NCBI RefSeq assembly: GCF_016055025.1
Contig: NZ_JAECVW010000004.1
Reading direction: 5' to 3' (one strand)
Source of the DNA: Thermoactinomyces intermedius
GTDB taxonomy: Bacteria > Bacillota > Bacilli > Thermoactinomycetales > Thermoactinomycetaceae
DNA: 64,000 nucleotides
Numbering within the stretch: the first letter of the stretch is position 1; every line of letters begins with the position of its first letter. This document shows positions 1 to 8,826 of this stretch, one piece after another. The notes under the pieces are model-generated. The model was not told the DNA's origin, searched no databases, and worked only from the letters and a program-made list of their open reading frames with translations. Position numbers and translations under genes: made by a program.

Positions 1-95
1 AATTGTTGCTCTAAGCAATCCCATGAAGGGATTACCGAGCAACGCCGTCTTTCATCCCACGATTCAAACCGTGGGCTTTCAGACGGCATTTTCTG
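1..95 (+). mobile_element. possible right end of an IS200/IS605 (tnpB/IS1341-type) element, omega-RNA scaffold-like
   Basis: Two back-to-back nested hairpins are visible. The first has an outer stem GTTGCTC (5-11) with GAGCAAC (37-43) and an inner stem AATCCC (17-22) with GGGATT (28-33). The second has an outer stem GCCGTCT (44-50) with AGACGGC (81-87) and an inner stem CCCACG (56-61) with CGTGGG (70-75). The 'TTCATCCCACG...CGTGGGCTTTC' type of hairpin is, from memory, typical of the 3' ends of tnpB-carrying IS605-family elements, where the RNA acts as TnpB guide scaffold. No tnpB lies inside the window; it would be to the left. A riboswitch-like leader or another structured RNA is the alternative. 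Confidence 0.42.
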
Positions 96-110
96 TAAAC
101 CGGATACAAA

Positions 111-141
111 ACGGCACAGCCCGGGGCAGTGTCGTTTTTTT
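111..141 (+). terminator. intrinsic terminator upstream of dacB
   Basis: Stem ACGGCAC (111-117) pairs with GTGTCGT (129-135) with one G-U pair. It is followed by a T run at 135-141. It separates whatever is transcribed from the left edge from the dacB operon. Confidence 0.7.
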
Positions 142-169
142 ACATAATCTTGTCCGGAGTGCATATATT
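142..169 (+). promoter_or_regulatory. candidate sigma-E promoter of dacB-spmA-spmB
   Basis: ACATAAT at 142-148 and CATATATT at 162-169 are separated by 13 bases. They resemble the sporulation sigma-E consensus (about kmATATT and CATACAnT). The -10 element is identical to the one in front of spoIVA in this window (34314-34321), with the same spacing. In B. subtilis dacB is a sigma-E gene, so the assignment is coherent, but it rests on pattern match only. Confidence 0.5.
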
Positions 170-203
170 TGTACAAACCCGAACGGGAGTGGGGTGAGAT
201 CAT

Positions 204-1352
204 TTGATTCTGGTTCGGATTTGTTCGGTCGGGCTTGTCACAGCCATCCTGATGATGATCTTTGTCTGGCCGGAAGGAGCAAGAGCCGAAGTTACAGAGG
301 ATTTGGCTCCCGGGGCAAAAGCCGCCATTTTGTATGATGCTTCTTCAGGCCGTGTTTTATTTGAGAAGAATGCAGAGGAACCCATGTTGATTGCCAGTTT
401 GACCAAAATCATGACGGCGATCATTGCGATTGAAAACGGAAATTTGGATGAAGAGGTGACCATCAGCCCCAATGCGGAAGGGGTGGAAGGATCCTCCATC
501 TACTTGAAAGCCGGCGAAAGAATACCGCTTCGCACTTTATTGTACGGACTGATGTTGCGTTCCGGAAATGACGCGGCAACGGCGATCGCCGAACACATCG
601 GCGGATCGGTGGAAGGATTTGTTTATTTAATGAATGAAAAAGCCGCCTATCTGGGTCTGGAACACACACATTTTGCCAATCCGCACGGTCTGGATCAAGA
701 GGGGCATTATTCATCGGCCAAAGATTTATCCGTATTGACGGCATACGCGCTCAAAAATCAGGTTTTTCAGGAGATTGTCAAAACAGAGGTCAAGACGGTG
801 TCCTGGCCTGGCGAGAAATGGAAAAGGAAATTTTACAATAAGAATAAGATGTTGCGTTTTTATAAATGGGCAGACGGTGTTAAAACGGGATTCACCAAAA
901 AAGCGAGAAGAACGCTGGTTTCTTCTGCGACCAAAGACGGCCACCAGTTAATCACCGTTACTTTGAATGACGGGGATGATTGGCGGGATTCCATGAACAT
1001 GCTGGAGTACGGCTTTCAACATTATGATTTGGTTTCCTTGGTGAAAAAAGGACAGATTCTGTCCGGTCAGACCTATGAAACGGATGATCACAAAAAATTC
1101 CGGGTTGTTGCCGGTGCTTCCTTTGATTATCCGCTGACGGAAGAAGAAAAAAAGCAGGTTACGGTCAAGCCGGTCATCAGTTATCCTCTCCGGCTGGTGA
1201 CAAGCGACCGCATGCAAGTGGGAAGTGCCCGGATTTACGTAAACCGGCAATTGATCGGATCGGTTCCTTTGGAAGTCAAAATGGAGCCCGAACCATCCAT
1301 GATGAAAAAGTGGTTTCAATCCTTCGGGCTGATGCTTTGGAAAAAAGGGTGA
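204..1352 (+). CDS. dacB: D-alanyl-D-alanine carboxypeptidase, sporulation DacB type
   Basis: Low-molecular-weight penicillin-binding protein that trims the terminal D-Ala from peptidoglycan pentapeptides, here probably in the spore cortex. It has a signal peptide (about residues 1-28, ending ARA). The three active-site motifs are present: SLTK (65-68), SGN (120-122) and KTG (227-229). A C-terminal beta domain and amphipathic tail follow. The TTG start is set by the GGGGTGAG ribosome-binding site at 191-198. It lies 7 bases before spmA, and the dacB-spmA-spmB order is the B. subtilis sporulation operon, which favours DacB over the vegetative DacA/DacF paralogues. A sigma-E-like promoter precedes it. 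Confidence 0.88.
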   Translation: MILVRICSVGLVTAILMMIFVWPEGARAEVTEDLAPGAKAAILYDASSGRVLFEKNAEEPMLIASLTKIMTAIIAIENGNLDEEVTISPNAEGVEGSSIYLKAGERIPLRTLLYGLMLRSGNDAATAIAEHIGGSVEGFVYLMNEKAAYLGLEHTHFANPHGLDQEGHYSSAKDLSVLTAYALKNQVFQEIVKTEVKTVSWPGEKWKRKFYNKNKMLRFYKWADGVKTGFTKKARRTLVSSATKDGHQLITVTLNDGDDWRDSMNMLEYGFQHYDLVSLVKKGQILSGQTYETDDHKKFRVVAGASFDYPLTEEEKKQVTVKPVISYPLRLVTSDRMQVGSARIYVNRQLIGSVPLEVKMEPEPSMMKKWFQSFGLMLWKKG

Positions 1353-1359
1353 AGCAAAA

Positions 1360-1962
1360 ATGATCCATTATATTTGGATTTTTATGATTTTAAGCGGGGT
1401 GGTGGCTGCGGCTTTGCAGGGGAAATTGGAGTTGGTGACAAAAGCGGCCTTACATGGTGCGGAAGAAGGGGTTTCTGTTTGTTTGGGACTGATCAGTATC
1501 ATGGTGTTTTGGTTGGGGATGATGCGGATTGCCCGAGATGCCGGCTTGTTGGAAAAGCTGGCGAAGATCTTGCGTCCGGTTGCCCGGTTTTTGTTTCCGT
1601 CCGTGCCCCATGACCATCCGGCGATGGGATACATTTTATCGAACATGAGCGCCAACCTGTTTGGATTGGGAAATGCCGCGACCCCCATGGGACTCAAGGC
1701 GATGGAAGAGTTGCAAAAATTAAACCCCGACCGGAAGACGGCCACTCCTGCGATGTGCACTTTGCTTGCCCTGAACACTTCGGGACTGACATTGCTTCCG
1801 ACAACGATTATCGGGATCCGGTTGAAACACGGTTCGGTGAACCCGACGGAGATCATCGGCCCGACATTGCTGGCCACCTTGATTGCCACTTCTGTCGCCA
1901 TCCTGTTGGATCGTTATTACCGAAAGCGCACGTTTGACGAGAATGGGCGACGGAAGAAGTAA
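1360..1962 (+). CDS. spmA: spore maturation protein A
   Basis: Integral membrane protein of the nucleoside-recognition (Gate) domain family. Together with SpmB it is needed for spore core dehydration and heat resistance in B. subtilis. Several hydrophobic segments cover most of the 200 residues. The stretch around NMSANLFGLGNAATPMG is the characteristic central motif of the family. It follows dacB closely and is followed by spmB, the standard triad. Length agrees with the family. Confidence 0.92.
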   Translation: MIHYIWIFMILSGVVAAALQGKLELVTKAALHGAEEGVSVCLGLISIMVFWLGMMRIARDAGLLEKLAKILRPVARFLFPSVPHDHPAMGYILSNMSANLFGLGNAATPMGLKAMEELQKLNPDRKTATPAMCTLLALNTSGLTLLPTTIIGIRLKHGSVNPTEIIGPTLLATLIATSVAILLDRYYRKRTFDENGRRKK

Positions 1963-1987
1963 TCAAACTGGGAAGAGGGTAAATCGG

Positions 1988-2527
1988 ATGTTTGAAGTGA
2001 TCAGTTTTGTTTCCAATCTGATGTTGCCGGCCATTGTGGTGTTTGTTCCGCTGTATGCCGTATTTCGCAAGGTGCCCGTTTATGACAGTTTTGTCGAGGG
2101 GGCCAAGGAAGGATTCCCGACGGCGATCTCGATTATCCCGCACCTGGTCGGCATGATGGTGGCAGTTTCCATTTTCCGGGATACCGGCGCTTTGCAGTTT
2201 TATTTGCAATTTTTGAAACCGGTGCTCAGCTGGGTGAAGATCCCGGAAGAAGTGGTTCCGATCGGGATTTTGCGGCCGATTTCCGGAACCGGTTCCCTGG
2301 CCTTTGTGGAAAGCGTTCTTCGCACCTACGGGCCGGACTCCTTTTTGGGGAAGCTGGCATCCACGATTCAGGGAAGCACCGACACCACTTTATATGTGCT
2401 GACGGTTTACTTTGGCGCCGTGGGAATCCGCAATTCCCTCTATGCGCTGAAAGTCGGTTTGTGGGCGGATTTGGCGGGATTTTTGGCCGCCTGGATCATT
2501 TGTACATTGATTTTTTTGCCCGGTTGA
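1988..2527 (+). CDS. spmB: spore maturation protein B
   Basis: Partner of SpmA in forespore dehydration; a second Gate-domain membrane protein of 179 residues. The motif RPISGTGSLAF around residue 95 and the STIQGSTDTTLYV segment match the family. An in-frame ORF extends upstream to 1883 over the end of spmA. The ATG at 1988 is preferred because it is preceded by a GGGAAGAGGG ribosome-binding site, gives the usual family length and begins with the typical hydrophobic N-terminus. Confidence 0.92.
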   Translation: MFEVISFVSNLMLPAIVVFVPLYAVFRKVPVYDSFVEGAKEGFPTAISIIPHLVGMMVAVSIFRDTGALQFYLQFLKPVLSWVKIPEEVVPIGILRPISGTGSLAFVESVLRTYGPDSFLGKLASTIQGSTDTTLYVLTVYFGAVGIRNSLYALKVGLWADLAGFLAAWIICTLIFLPG

Positions 2528-2646
2528 GCAGAGAAAGGCATTTTCTGCGATACCGGGTTTTAACATGTCTGAAAATAACAGGGCCGTCCGGTTTGACTTG
2601 TATGAAACTTTGTAAACAGTTAAGATGACTAAGAGGTGAGCTTGGC

Positions 2647-3366
2647 ATGGAGCGTTTGCAAAAAGTGTTGGCACAGGCGGGAGTCGCCTCAAGAAGACGT
2701 TCGGAAGAATTGATCCGTTCCGGAAGAGTGAAAGTCAACGGACAACGGGTCACCGAACTGGGTACCAAGGTGAATCCCCGCCAAGACCGGATCGAGGTGG
2801 ATGACCGTCCGGTCGTGTTGGAGAGAAAAAGAACGTTTTTGTTTTATAAACCGGAGCAAGTGATTACCAGTATGCATGACCCGCAGGGCCGGAAAGTGGT
2901 GGCTGACTATTTCCGCGATATCCCGGAGCGTGTTTTCCCGGTCGGGAGGCTGGATTACGATACCGAAGGTTTGCTGATCATGACCAACGATGGCGAACTG
3001 ACCCATCGTTTGCTTCATCCGCGTTACAAGGTAAATAAAGTATACATAGCCACCGTGGAAGGAAAACCCGGCCCAAAAGCGTTGAAACAGCTGGAAAGGG
3101 GCGTGAAACTGGAGGATGGATGGACGGCCCCGGCCAAAGTCCGCTTTCTTTCCCATTCCAGCCAGGACAATACTTCCCGGGTGGAACTGACGATTTATGA
3201 AGGGAGAAAGAGACAAGTCCGGCGCATGTTGAAAGCGGTCGGGCACCGTGTGATTCATCTGATCCGGGTCCGGTTTGGATTTTTGACGCTGGAAGGGTTA
3301 AGCAAGGGGGAATTCCGGGAGTTGACGGATGAAGAAATTCAGCGGTTAAAAAAAGAGATTTTGTGA
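2647..3366 (+). CDS. rluB: 23S rRNA pseudouridine synthase B
   Basis: Converts a uridine of 23S rRNA helix 89 (U2605 in E. coli numbering) to pseudouridine. It has an N-terminal S4 RNA-binding domain (about 1-60, VASRRRSEELI) and an RsuA/RluB-type catalytic domain. The catalytic motif GRLDYDTEGLL carries the active Asp. A ribosome-binding site AAGAGGTGAG precedes ATG 2647. Its place between spmB and the res operon is conserved in Bacillus (ypuL). Confidence 0.92.
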   Translation: MERLQKVLAQAGVASRRRSEELIRSGRVKVNGQRVTELGTKVNPRQDRIEVDDRPVVLERKRTFLFYKPEQVITSMHDPQGRKVVADYFRDIPERVFPVGRLDYDTEGLLIMTNDGELTHRLLHPRYKVNKVYIATVEGKPGPKALKQLERGVKLEDGWTAPAKVRFLSHSSQDNTSRVELTIYEGRKRQVRRMLKAVGHRVIHLIRVRFGFLTLEGLSKGEFRELTDEEIQRLKKEIL

Positions 3367-3418
3367 ACATCTTTCAAATCATCGTCACATGTTCCTAATC
3401 GAAAACCAAACTTAAATG

Positions 3419-3424
3419 TATAAT
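3419..3424 (+). promoter_or_regulatory. possible -10 element of the res operon
   Basis: A perfect TATAAT preceded directly by TG lies about 50 bases before the resB start. No convincing -35 hexamer is seen at 16-18 bases. That would fit an activator-dependent promoter, as known for res genes (ResD/PhoP control) in B. subtilis, but no operator is demonstrated here. Confidence 0.3.
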
Positions 3425-3477
3425 TAGTTAATGAAATCACGGAGTTTTCGTGAATGGATCACAGGGGGGAGTCATGC

Positions 3478-5052
3478 GTGATAGATAACAGTAAATGTGA
3501 GTGCGGACACAATAACCCTGTTGGCACCATATTGTGCGAGTACTGCGGAAAACCGCTGGACAAGTCCATCGAAGAAAAGGAAAATATTGCTGAGGAGATG
3601 CGCTATGAAGGGAAGGCAAGACGTTCCCAAACGGCACAACCCTCCCCGTTTGACCGGGTCTGGAATTTCTTCTCCTCAGTGAAAGTTGCCATTATTTTGA
3701 TTGTCGTTACTTTGATCGCCGCCGGCATCGGCACCATTTTTCCTCAAGAAATCTATGTCCCCTCTTCCGATCCAAAGAGTTACTATGAGGAGCACTATGG
3801 AATTTGGGGGAAACTTTATTATGCACTTGGTTTTTCGGATATGTACAACTCCTGGTGGTTTTTCCTGCTTTTGGCGATGATCGGGGTTTCGCTTGTGGTC
3901 TGCAGTTTGGACCGGGTGGTTCCTCTTTATAAAGCGCTTAAAAACCAAACTGTGACCAAAAGCCCGGAATTTATCCGCCGGCAACGGATTGCGCATGTGG
4001 AGCATGTGTCCGATGAACACCCGGAGCAAAAGATTGATGAGATCGCGCAAGCATTGAGTAAGAAGCATTATCACATCCGGCGCGAAAACGGGGCGCTGCT
4101 TGCGGAAAAAGGACGGATCAGCCGATGGGGTCCTTACATCAATCATATCGGGTTGATTATTTTTTTATTCGGGGTTTTGTTGCGGTATGTGCCGGGTTGG
4201 TACCTGAACGAAACGTTATGGGTCCGGGAAGGGGAAACCAAAAAAGTCCCGGAGACACCGTATTATGTGAAAAATGAGCGCTTTACCATGGAGTTTTATG
4301 ATCAACAAAGCAAGGATGAAGGGCCGGTTGTCAAGAAATACCAGACCGATGCCGTGTTGTATGAAAAGGACAAGCAGACAGGAAAGTTAAAGCCGGTCAA
4401 AAAACATGGGATCATTGTGAATAAACCGCTTGAATACAACGGCTTGTTGTTATATCAATCCAGCTTTGAGACCGGATTGCTCCAAAAAATTTCTTTTAAA
4501 GTCACGGAGAAAAATTCGAAAAAAGAGCTGGGAACCTTCACCGTTGATTTGAATAACCTCCGGAAGGACCAGGTTTATCCGGTCGGAAATTTGGAAGTCC
4601 GGGCACTGGAATATTATCCGGACTTTGCCATGGAAAACAATCGCCCGGTGACCAAATCGCAGGAACCGAACCGCCCGGCTTTTGTCTTTGAAGTCCGGGA
4701 AAAAGGGGCGAAAACGGGAGAAAAATCTTGGGTCATCTCCGGTCAGGATTTGGGCGATTTGTTGAAAGACAATCACTATAACATTGATCTGGCCAATATC
4801 CACACGGTGAATTCCTCCGGGCTCATGGTTCGCGTCGATAAAAGTTTGCCGGTGATTTTTACGGGAGGATTCATTTGCATGATCGGGCTGGTGATGGGAT
4901 TTTACTGGCACCATCGCCGGGTCTGGGTCCGGGTAGCCGACGGCTCCTTATACGTTGGCGGGCACACCAACAAAAACTGGTACAGTTTTTACCGCGAACT
5001 GTCTGCGCTGGATGTATTTAAAGATTATGACTTGAAGCCGGCGAAAAAATAG
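3478..5052 (+). CDS. resB: cytochrome c biogenesis protein ResB (CcsB)
   Basis: Membrane component of the system II cytochrome c maturation machinery; with ResC it forms the haem delivery/ligation complex. It begins with a cytoplasmic zinc-ribbon-like segment (CECGH...CEYCGK, four Cys in two CxC/CxxC pairs). Membrane segments follow (FFSSVKVAIILIVVTLIA, WWFFLLLAMIGVSLVV, IGLIIFLFGVLLRYV), then a large external domain and a last helix near the C-terminus. The GTG at 3478 is preferred to ATG 3454 because AGGGGGGAG (3463-3471) is correctly spaced. resA, normally upstream, is absent. Confidence 0.9.
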   Translation: MIDNSKCECGHNNPVGTILCEYCGKPLDKSIEEKENIAEEMRYEGKARRSQTAQPSPFDRVWNFFSSVKVAIILIVVTLIAAGIGTIFPQEIYVPSSDPKSYYEEHYGIWGKLYYALGFSDMYNSWWFFLLLAMIGVSLVVCSLDRVVPLYKALKNQTVTKSPEFIRRQRIAHVEHVSDEHPEQKIDEIAQALSKKHYHIRRENGALLAEKGRISRWGPYINHIGLIIFLFGVLLRYVPGWYLNETLWVREGETKKVPETPYYVKNERFTMEFYDQQSKDEGPVVKKYQTDAVLYEKDKQTGKLKPVKKHGIIVNKPLEYNGLLLYQSSFETGLLQKISFKVTEKNSKKELGTFTVDLNNLRKDQVYPVGNLEVRALEYYPDFAMENNRPVTKSQEPNRPAFVFEVREKGAKTGEKSWVISGQDLGDLLKDNHYNIDLANIHTVNSSGLMVRVDKSLPVIFTGGFICMIGLVMGFYWHHRRVWVRVADGSLYVGGHTNKNWYSFYRELSALDVFKDYDLKPAKK

Positions 5053-5064
5053 GGGGAAAAGACG

Positions 5065-6267
5065 ATGGAACAATTGATGGAGAATCTCCTTTTTGGCACC
5101 TTCTTTTTATATTTGATTTCTTCTGTCGCGTTTGTGATGGGAATCTCCAAAGACAAAAATGAAAAAAATGAACAAAGAAAACGACGGTGGGGGAATATTG
5201 CCGTCGGGCTTGCCATCGTGGGAGCCGTTTTTCAAACATTGTTCATCATCACAAGAATGTTGATTGGCGGCCACTTCCCGACAAGCAACATGTTTGAGTT
5301 TACGGCTTTTCTATGTTATGCCATTGTCATCGCGTTTGTAATTGTTTATTTTATCTATAAAAATGTTGTTTTAGGGGCTTTTGTCATGCCTCTGGCTGTG
5401 ATTTTGCTGGCTTATGCTTCTGTTTTCCCGCGGGATGTCCAGCCGCTGATCCCGGCTTTGCAAAGTTACTGGCTGCCGATTCACGTGTCGACGGCAGCGC
5501 TGGGGCAAGGGGCCTTTGGGATCGGTTTTGTCGCCGGATTGATTTATCTCATTAAAACCGTCGGGAATCAGAAATCAGGGAAAAATGCCTTTTGGCTGGA
5601 AACCACTCTGTTGATTGTTTTGATGTTTCTTGGATTCAGTATTGTTCAATTTGCCTTTGGCCTCGTTGATTATGAAGCGAAATTTTCGCATACTGTTGAT
5701 GGGGAGGCAAATGTTCAGGAGTACTCGCTTCCTCCCATCGTGAGTCCAACCGATAGTCAAATTATTCAAATGGATTCCTTCCCGGGCCTGAATGAACCGC
5801 TGTTTGAAAGTCCGGGCTGGATGAAGGGAGAAAAAGCGGCAAGCAAATTGAATTCTGTCATTTGGTCTGTAATTACCGGACTGATTTTATACGGGCTTTT
5901 GCGGTTGATCTTGAGAAAGCCGCTTCGAACAGTACTTCATCCGCTGTTAAAAGACTTGGACAGCGAATTGGTGGATGAAATTTCTTACCGCGCGATTGCA
6001 ATCGGTTTCCCGATTTTTACATTGGGCGCGCTGATTTTTGCAATGATTTGGGCTCATCAAGCGTGGGGCCGCTTCTGGGGATGGGACCCGAAAGAAGTGT
6101 GGGCACTCATTACCTGGCTCTTTTACAGCGCTTATTTGCATTTGCGGCTGTCCCGCGGTTGGCACGGGTTGAAGTCGGCATGGCTGGCGGTTGGCGGTTT
6201 TGTGATTATCATGATTAATTTAATCGCAATTAATCTAGTGATCACCGGTTTGCATTCATATGCGTAA
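5065..6267 (+). CDS. resC: cytochrome c biogenesis protein ResC (CcsA family)
   Basis: Polytopic membrane protein of the CcsA/CcmF superfamily that presents haem for attachment to apocytochromes c. The tryptophan-rich WGWDPKEVWAL motif near residue 337 is the WWD haem-binding signature. About eight hydrophobic segments are visible, and length (400 residues) is normal for the family. It starts 12 bases after resB with an AGGGGGAA ribosome-binding site. The qcr cytochrome bc operon further right in the window encodes one of its likely clients (the CxxCH haem of QcrC). Confidence 0.92.
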   Translation: MEQLMENLLFGTFFLYLISSVAFVMGISKDKNEKNEQRKRRWGNIAVGLAIVGAVFQTLFIITRMLIGGHFPTSNMFEFTAFLCYAIVIAFVIVYFIYKNVVLGAFVMPLAVILLAYASVFPRDVQPLIPALQSYWLPIHVSTAALGQGAFGIGFVAGLIYLIKTVGNQKSGKNAFWLETTLLIVLMFLGFSIVQFAFGLVDYEAKFSHTVDGEANVQEYSLPPIVSPTDSQIIQMDSFPGLNEPLFESPGWMKGEKAASKLNSVIWSVITGLILYGLLRLILRKPLRTVLHPLLKDLDSELVDEISYRAIAIGFPIFTLGALIFAMIWAHQAWGRFWGWDPKEVWALITWLFYSAYLHLRLSRGWHGLKSAWLAVGGFVIIMINLIAINLVITGLHSYA

Positions 6268-6292
6268 ATCAAAGCAGCAGGGGTGAAGTAAC

Positions 6293-7009
6293 TTGGACAA
6301 ACAGTATCAGATTCTGGTGGTGGATGATGAAGACCGCATTCGTCGGTTGCTTCGCATGTATCTGGAAAGAGAAGGCTATTTGATCGAAGAAGCGGAAGAT
6401 GGCGAAAAAGCTTTGCAAATGGCGCTGGATAAAAACTATGACTTGATTTTGCTGGATTTGATGTTGCCGGGGATGGACGGATTGGATGTTTGTGCCGAAT
6501 TGCGAAAGAAAAAAGCAACGCCCGTGATCATGCTGACGGCCCGGGGAGAAGAAGCCAACCGGGTGGAAGGCTTTGAATCCGGAACCGATGATTACGTCGT
6601 CAAGCCGTTCAGCCCCCGGGAATTGGTACACCGGGTGAAAGCCGTGTTGCGCCGGGCCTCGGCGACCGCTTTCCTGACCACCAATATAGAAACGCATAAT
6701 GTGATTGTGTTTCCCGAACTGACGATTGATCATGATGCCCATGAAGTCAAAGCGGGCGGCAAGAAAATCCAATTGACACCGAAAGAATATGAGCTGCTTT
6801 ATTATCTGGCCAAATCTCCCGATAAGGTTTTCACCCGGGAACAGTTGTTGCGGGATGTATGGCATTATGAATTTTTTGGGGATTTGCGCACGGTTGACAC
6901 ACACGTGAAACGATTGCGTGAAAAACTGAACCGCGCTTCCACCAAAGCAGCGAAGATGATCACCACGGTGTGGGGAGTCGGTTACAAACTAGAGGTGCCG
7001 AAAGAGTGA
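6293..7009 (+). CDS. resD: response regulator ResD (OmpR/PhoB family)
   Basis: Two-component transcription regulator, which in B. subtilis governs aerobic and anaerobic respiration genes. The receiver domain (about 1-120) carries the acidic pair DD (11-12), the phosphoacceptor Asp near 55 (LILLDLMLPG) and the conserved Lys in VVKPFS. A winged-helix output domain follows (about 140-235, LTPKEYELLYYLAKS, VDTHVKRLREKL). The TTG start is supported by GGGGTGAA. The stop overlaps the resE start (GTGA), so the pair is translationally coupled. Confidence 0.9.
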   Translation: MDKQYQILVVDDEDRIRRLLRMYLEREGYLIEEAEDGEKALQMALDKNYDLILLDLMLPGMDGLDVCAELRKKKATPVIMLTARGEEANRVEGFESGTDDYVVKPFSPRELVHRVKAVLRRASATAFLTTNIETHNVIVFPELTIDHDAHEVKAGGKKIQLTPKEYELLYYLAKSPDKVFTREQLLRDVWHYEFFGDLRTVDTHVKRLREKLNRASTKAAKMITTVWGVGYKLEVPKE

Positions 7010-8820
7010 TTTGGAGAAGTGTAGTCGGTAAGCTGTGGATCACCATCATTATTCTTGTTTCCCTGGTGCTGGTGCTGTTAAATCTCTTTTTGAACGAACA
7101 AGTGGAGAAAACGTATGTTCGTGACCAGAAGAAAAGTTTGGAGCAACTTGCCGGAGAGATCCAGAAAAAGTTCAATCAACCCGGATATGATCATATCCAG
7201 TATCTGAATAATGTCCTGCAAGTCTCTGAACTTTTCCATACATATATCGTCACGTTGGATGCCAGCGGATCGGTGAGCAACTACGGGGTTTCTCCCCATG
7301 TGCCGAACGTTCCCTGGCAGGAAGTTTTGTCGCAAGATGATTTAAACCGGGTGTTAAAGGGCGAAACGCTTTTTATTCAGGGAAAAGTCCGGGTAAAGTC
7401 CGATCCGGGAAATTTTCCGTTCTTTAAAAATGACGTCTTGCTCGTTGCCGTTCCGCATATTGTCAACGACAAAACGGTGGGGGCGATCGTGCTTTACCAA
7501 ACCCAGGAACAGTTGAGCGAGACGGACATCAAGCGGTGGATTTTTTACTCTTCGCTGATCGGCATCGTGTTGACGACCATTTTTGCCTTTTTCTTGTCAA
7601 CCCGGATTTCCCTGCCGTTGGTGCAGATGAAAAAAGCGGTGGAAAAGATGGCACGCGGCGAGTTTTCCACCCGGGTTCCGGTCCGCTACCATGAACGGGA
7701 CGAAATTGCCGAATTGTCGATGACGTTTAACCGGATGGCCTCCCAATTGGAAGACTCGATCCATCAGCTGTCACAAGAAAAAGAACAATTGGCAAGCATT
7801 TTAAAAAGTATGTCGGATGGCGTTTTGACCATCAGCAAATATGGAAAAATCATTTTGACCAACCCCATTGCCGACCGTTTTCTCGCGCAGTGGAAAGATG
7901 ACACCCCCAAAGATGCCTTGCCCAAACCGTTGCAAGATCTTTTCAGGCAAGTGACCGACGACCATAAAGAGTATACCGGGGATATCACGGCCCGTGGACG
8001 GACGTGGGTGGTGGTCATGTCCCCGCTTTACACCGACACCGGGGACCAAGTGCGCGGGGTGGTGGCCGTGTTGAGGGATGTCACGGAAGAGAGAAGATTG
8101 GACAAACTCAGAAAAGATTTTGTTGCCAATGTTTCTCATGAATTGAGAACCCCGTTGCAAATGTTGCAAGGTTACAGTGAAGCTTTGATGGATGACATTG
8201 CCGACACACCGGAAGAGCGCCGGGAACTGGCCAAAGTGATCAATGAAGAGTCTCAAAGGATGAGCCGTCTGGTCCGTGAATTGCTCGACTTGGCCCGCAT
8301 TGAATCGGGGCATATTCAAATCGTTCCCACGGAAGTTCCGCTGGATGAGTTTATCCAGCGGGTGATCCGCAAATTCCAGGGAATGGCAAAGGAGAGCAAT
8401 GTCCAGTTGGCTGCCGTGTTCAAAGAAGAAACGCAGCCGGTTGTCTATTGGGATGAAGACAAAATCGAGCAGGTTTTGACCAATCTGATCGACAACGCGA
8501 TCCGTCACACACCGAGTGGAGGAAACGTCCATGTACACGTCGGTGTCGAAGACGGAAAAGTGCATATCGATGTGGAAGATACCGGTTCGGGAATTCCGGA
8601 AGAAGATTTGCCCTTTGTGTTTGAGCGCTTCTACAAAGCGGACAAAGCCCGGACCCGGGGTCAATCCGGTGGAACCGGAATCGGTTTGTCGATTGTCAAA
8701 CACCTGGTGGATGCGCATGGAGGCAATGTCTCTGTCAAAAGCGAGACCGGAAAGGGAACGGTGTTCATGATTGAATTGCCGCTTCGGATCGAAGAGAATA
8801 ATGAGTTTTTTATCGGCTGA
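7006..8820 (+). CDS. resE: sensor histidine kinase ResE
   Basis: Membrane sensor kinase partner of ResD. Order of parts: first transmembrane helix (about 10-28), extracytoplasmic sensor region, second helix (about 175-198), HAMP (RISLPLVQMKKAVEKMARGEF), PAS-like domain (SILKSMSDGVLTIS), HisKA with phosphoacceptor in SHELRTPL, and HATPase_c (DNAIRHTPSGG, DTGSGIPEEDL, GGTGIGLSIVKHLV). The GTG at 7006 overlaps the resD stop and has an AGAGGTG ribosome-binding site. An upstream in-frame extension to 6970 runs inside resD and is not supported. Confidence 0.9.
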   Translation: MIWRSVVGKLWITIIILVSLVLVLLNLFLNEQVEKTYVRDQKKSLEQLAGEIQKKFNQPGYDHIQYLNNVLQVSELFHTYIVTLDASGSVSNYGVSPHVPNVPWQEVLSQDDLNRVLKGETLFIQGKVRVKSDPGNFPFFKNDVLLVAVPHIVNDKTVGAIVLYQTQEQLSETDIKRWIFYSSLIGIVLTTIFAFFLSTRISLPLVQMKKAVEKMARGEFSTRVPVRYHERDEIAELSMTFNRMASQLEDSIHQLSQEKEQLASILKSMSDGVLTISKYGKIILTNPIADRFLAQWKDDTPKDALPKPLQDLFRQVTDDHKEYTGDITARGRTWVVVMSPLYTDTGDQVRGVVAVLRDVTEERRLDKLRKDFVANVSHELRTPLQMLQGYSEALMDDIADTPEERRELAKVINEESQRMSRLVRELLDLARIESGHIQIVPTEVPLDEFIQRVIRKFQGMAKESNVQLAAVFKEETQPVVYWDEDKIEQVLTNLIDNAIRHTPSGGNVHVHVGVEDGKVHIDVEDTGSGIPEEDLPFVFERFYKADKARTRGQSGGTGIGLSIVKHLVDAHGGNVSVKSETGKGTVFMIELPLRIEENNEFFIG

Positions 8821-8826
8821 AGAAAA

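Noticed and set aside
5..87. Tandem hairpins read as a metabolite riboswitch for dacB
   Set aside because: No known riboswitch core was recognised, a terminator and then a sigma-E-like promoter separate it from dacB, and the hairpin sequence looks more like an IS605 end.
1883..1987. Upstream extension of spmB
   Set aside because: It overlaps spmA and lacks a ribosome-binding site, whereas ATG 1988 has one and gives the family length.
7801..8718. 305-codon minus-strand frame opposite resE
   Set aside because: The sense frame encodes a complete histidine kinase with all motifs; the antisense frame shows no domain.
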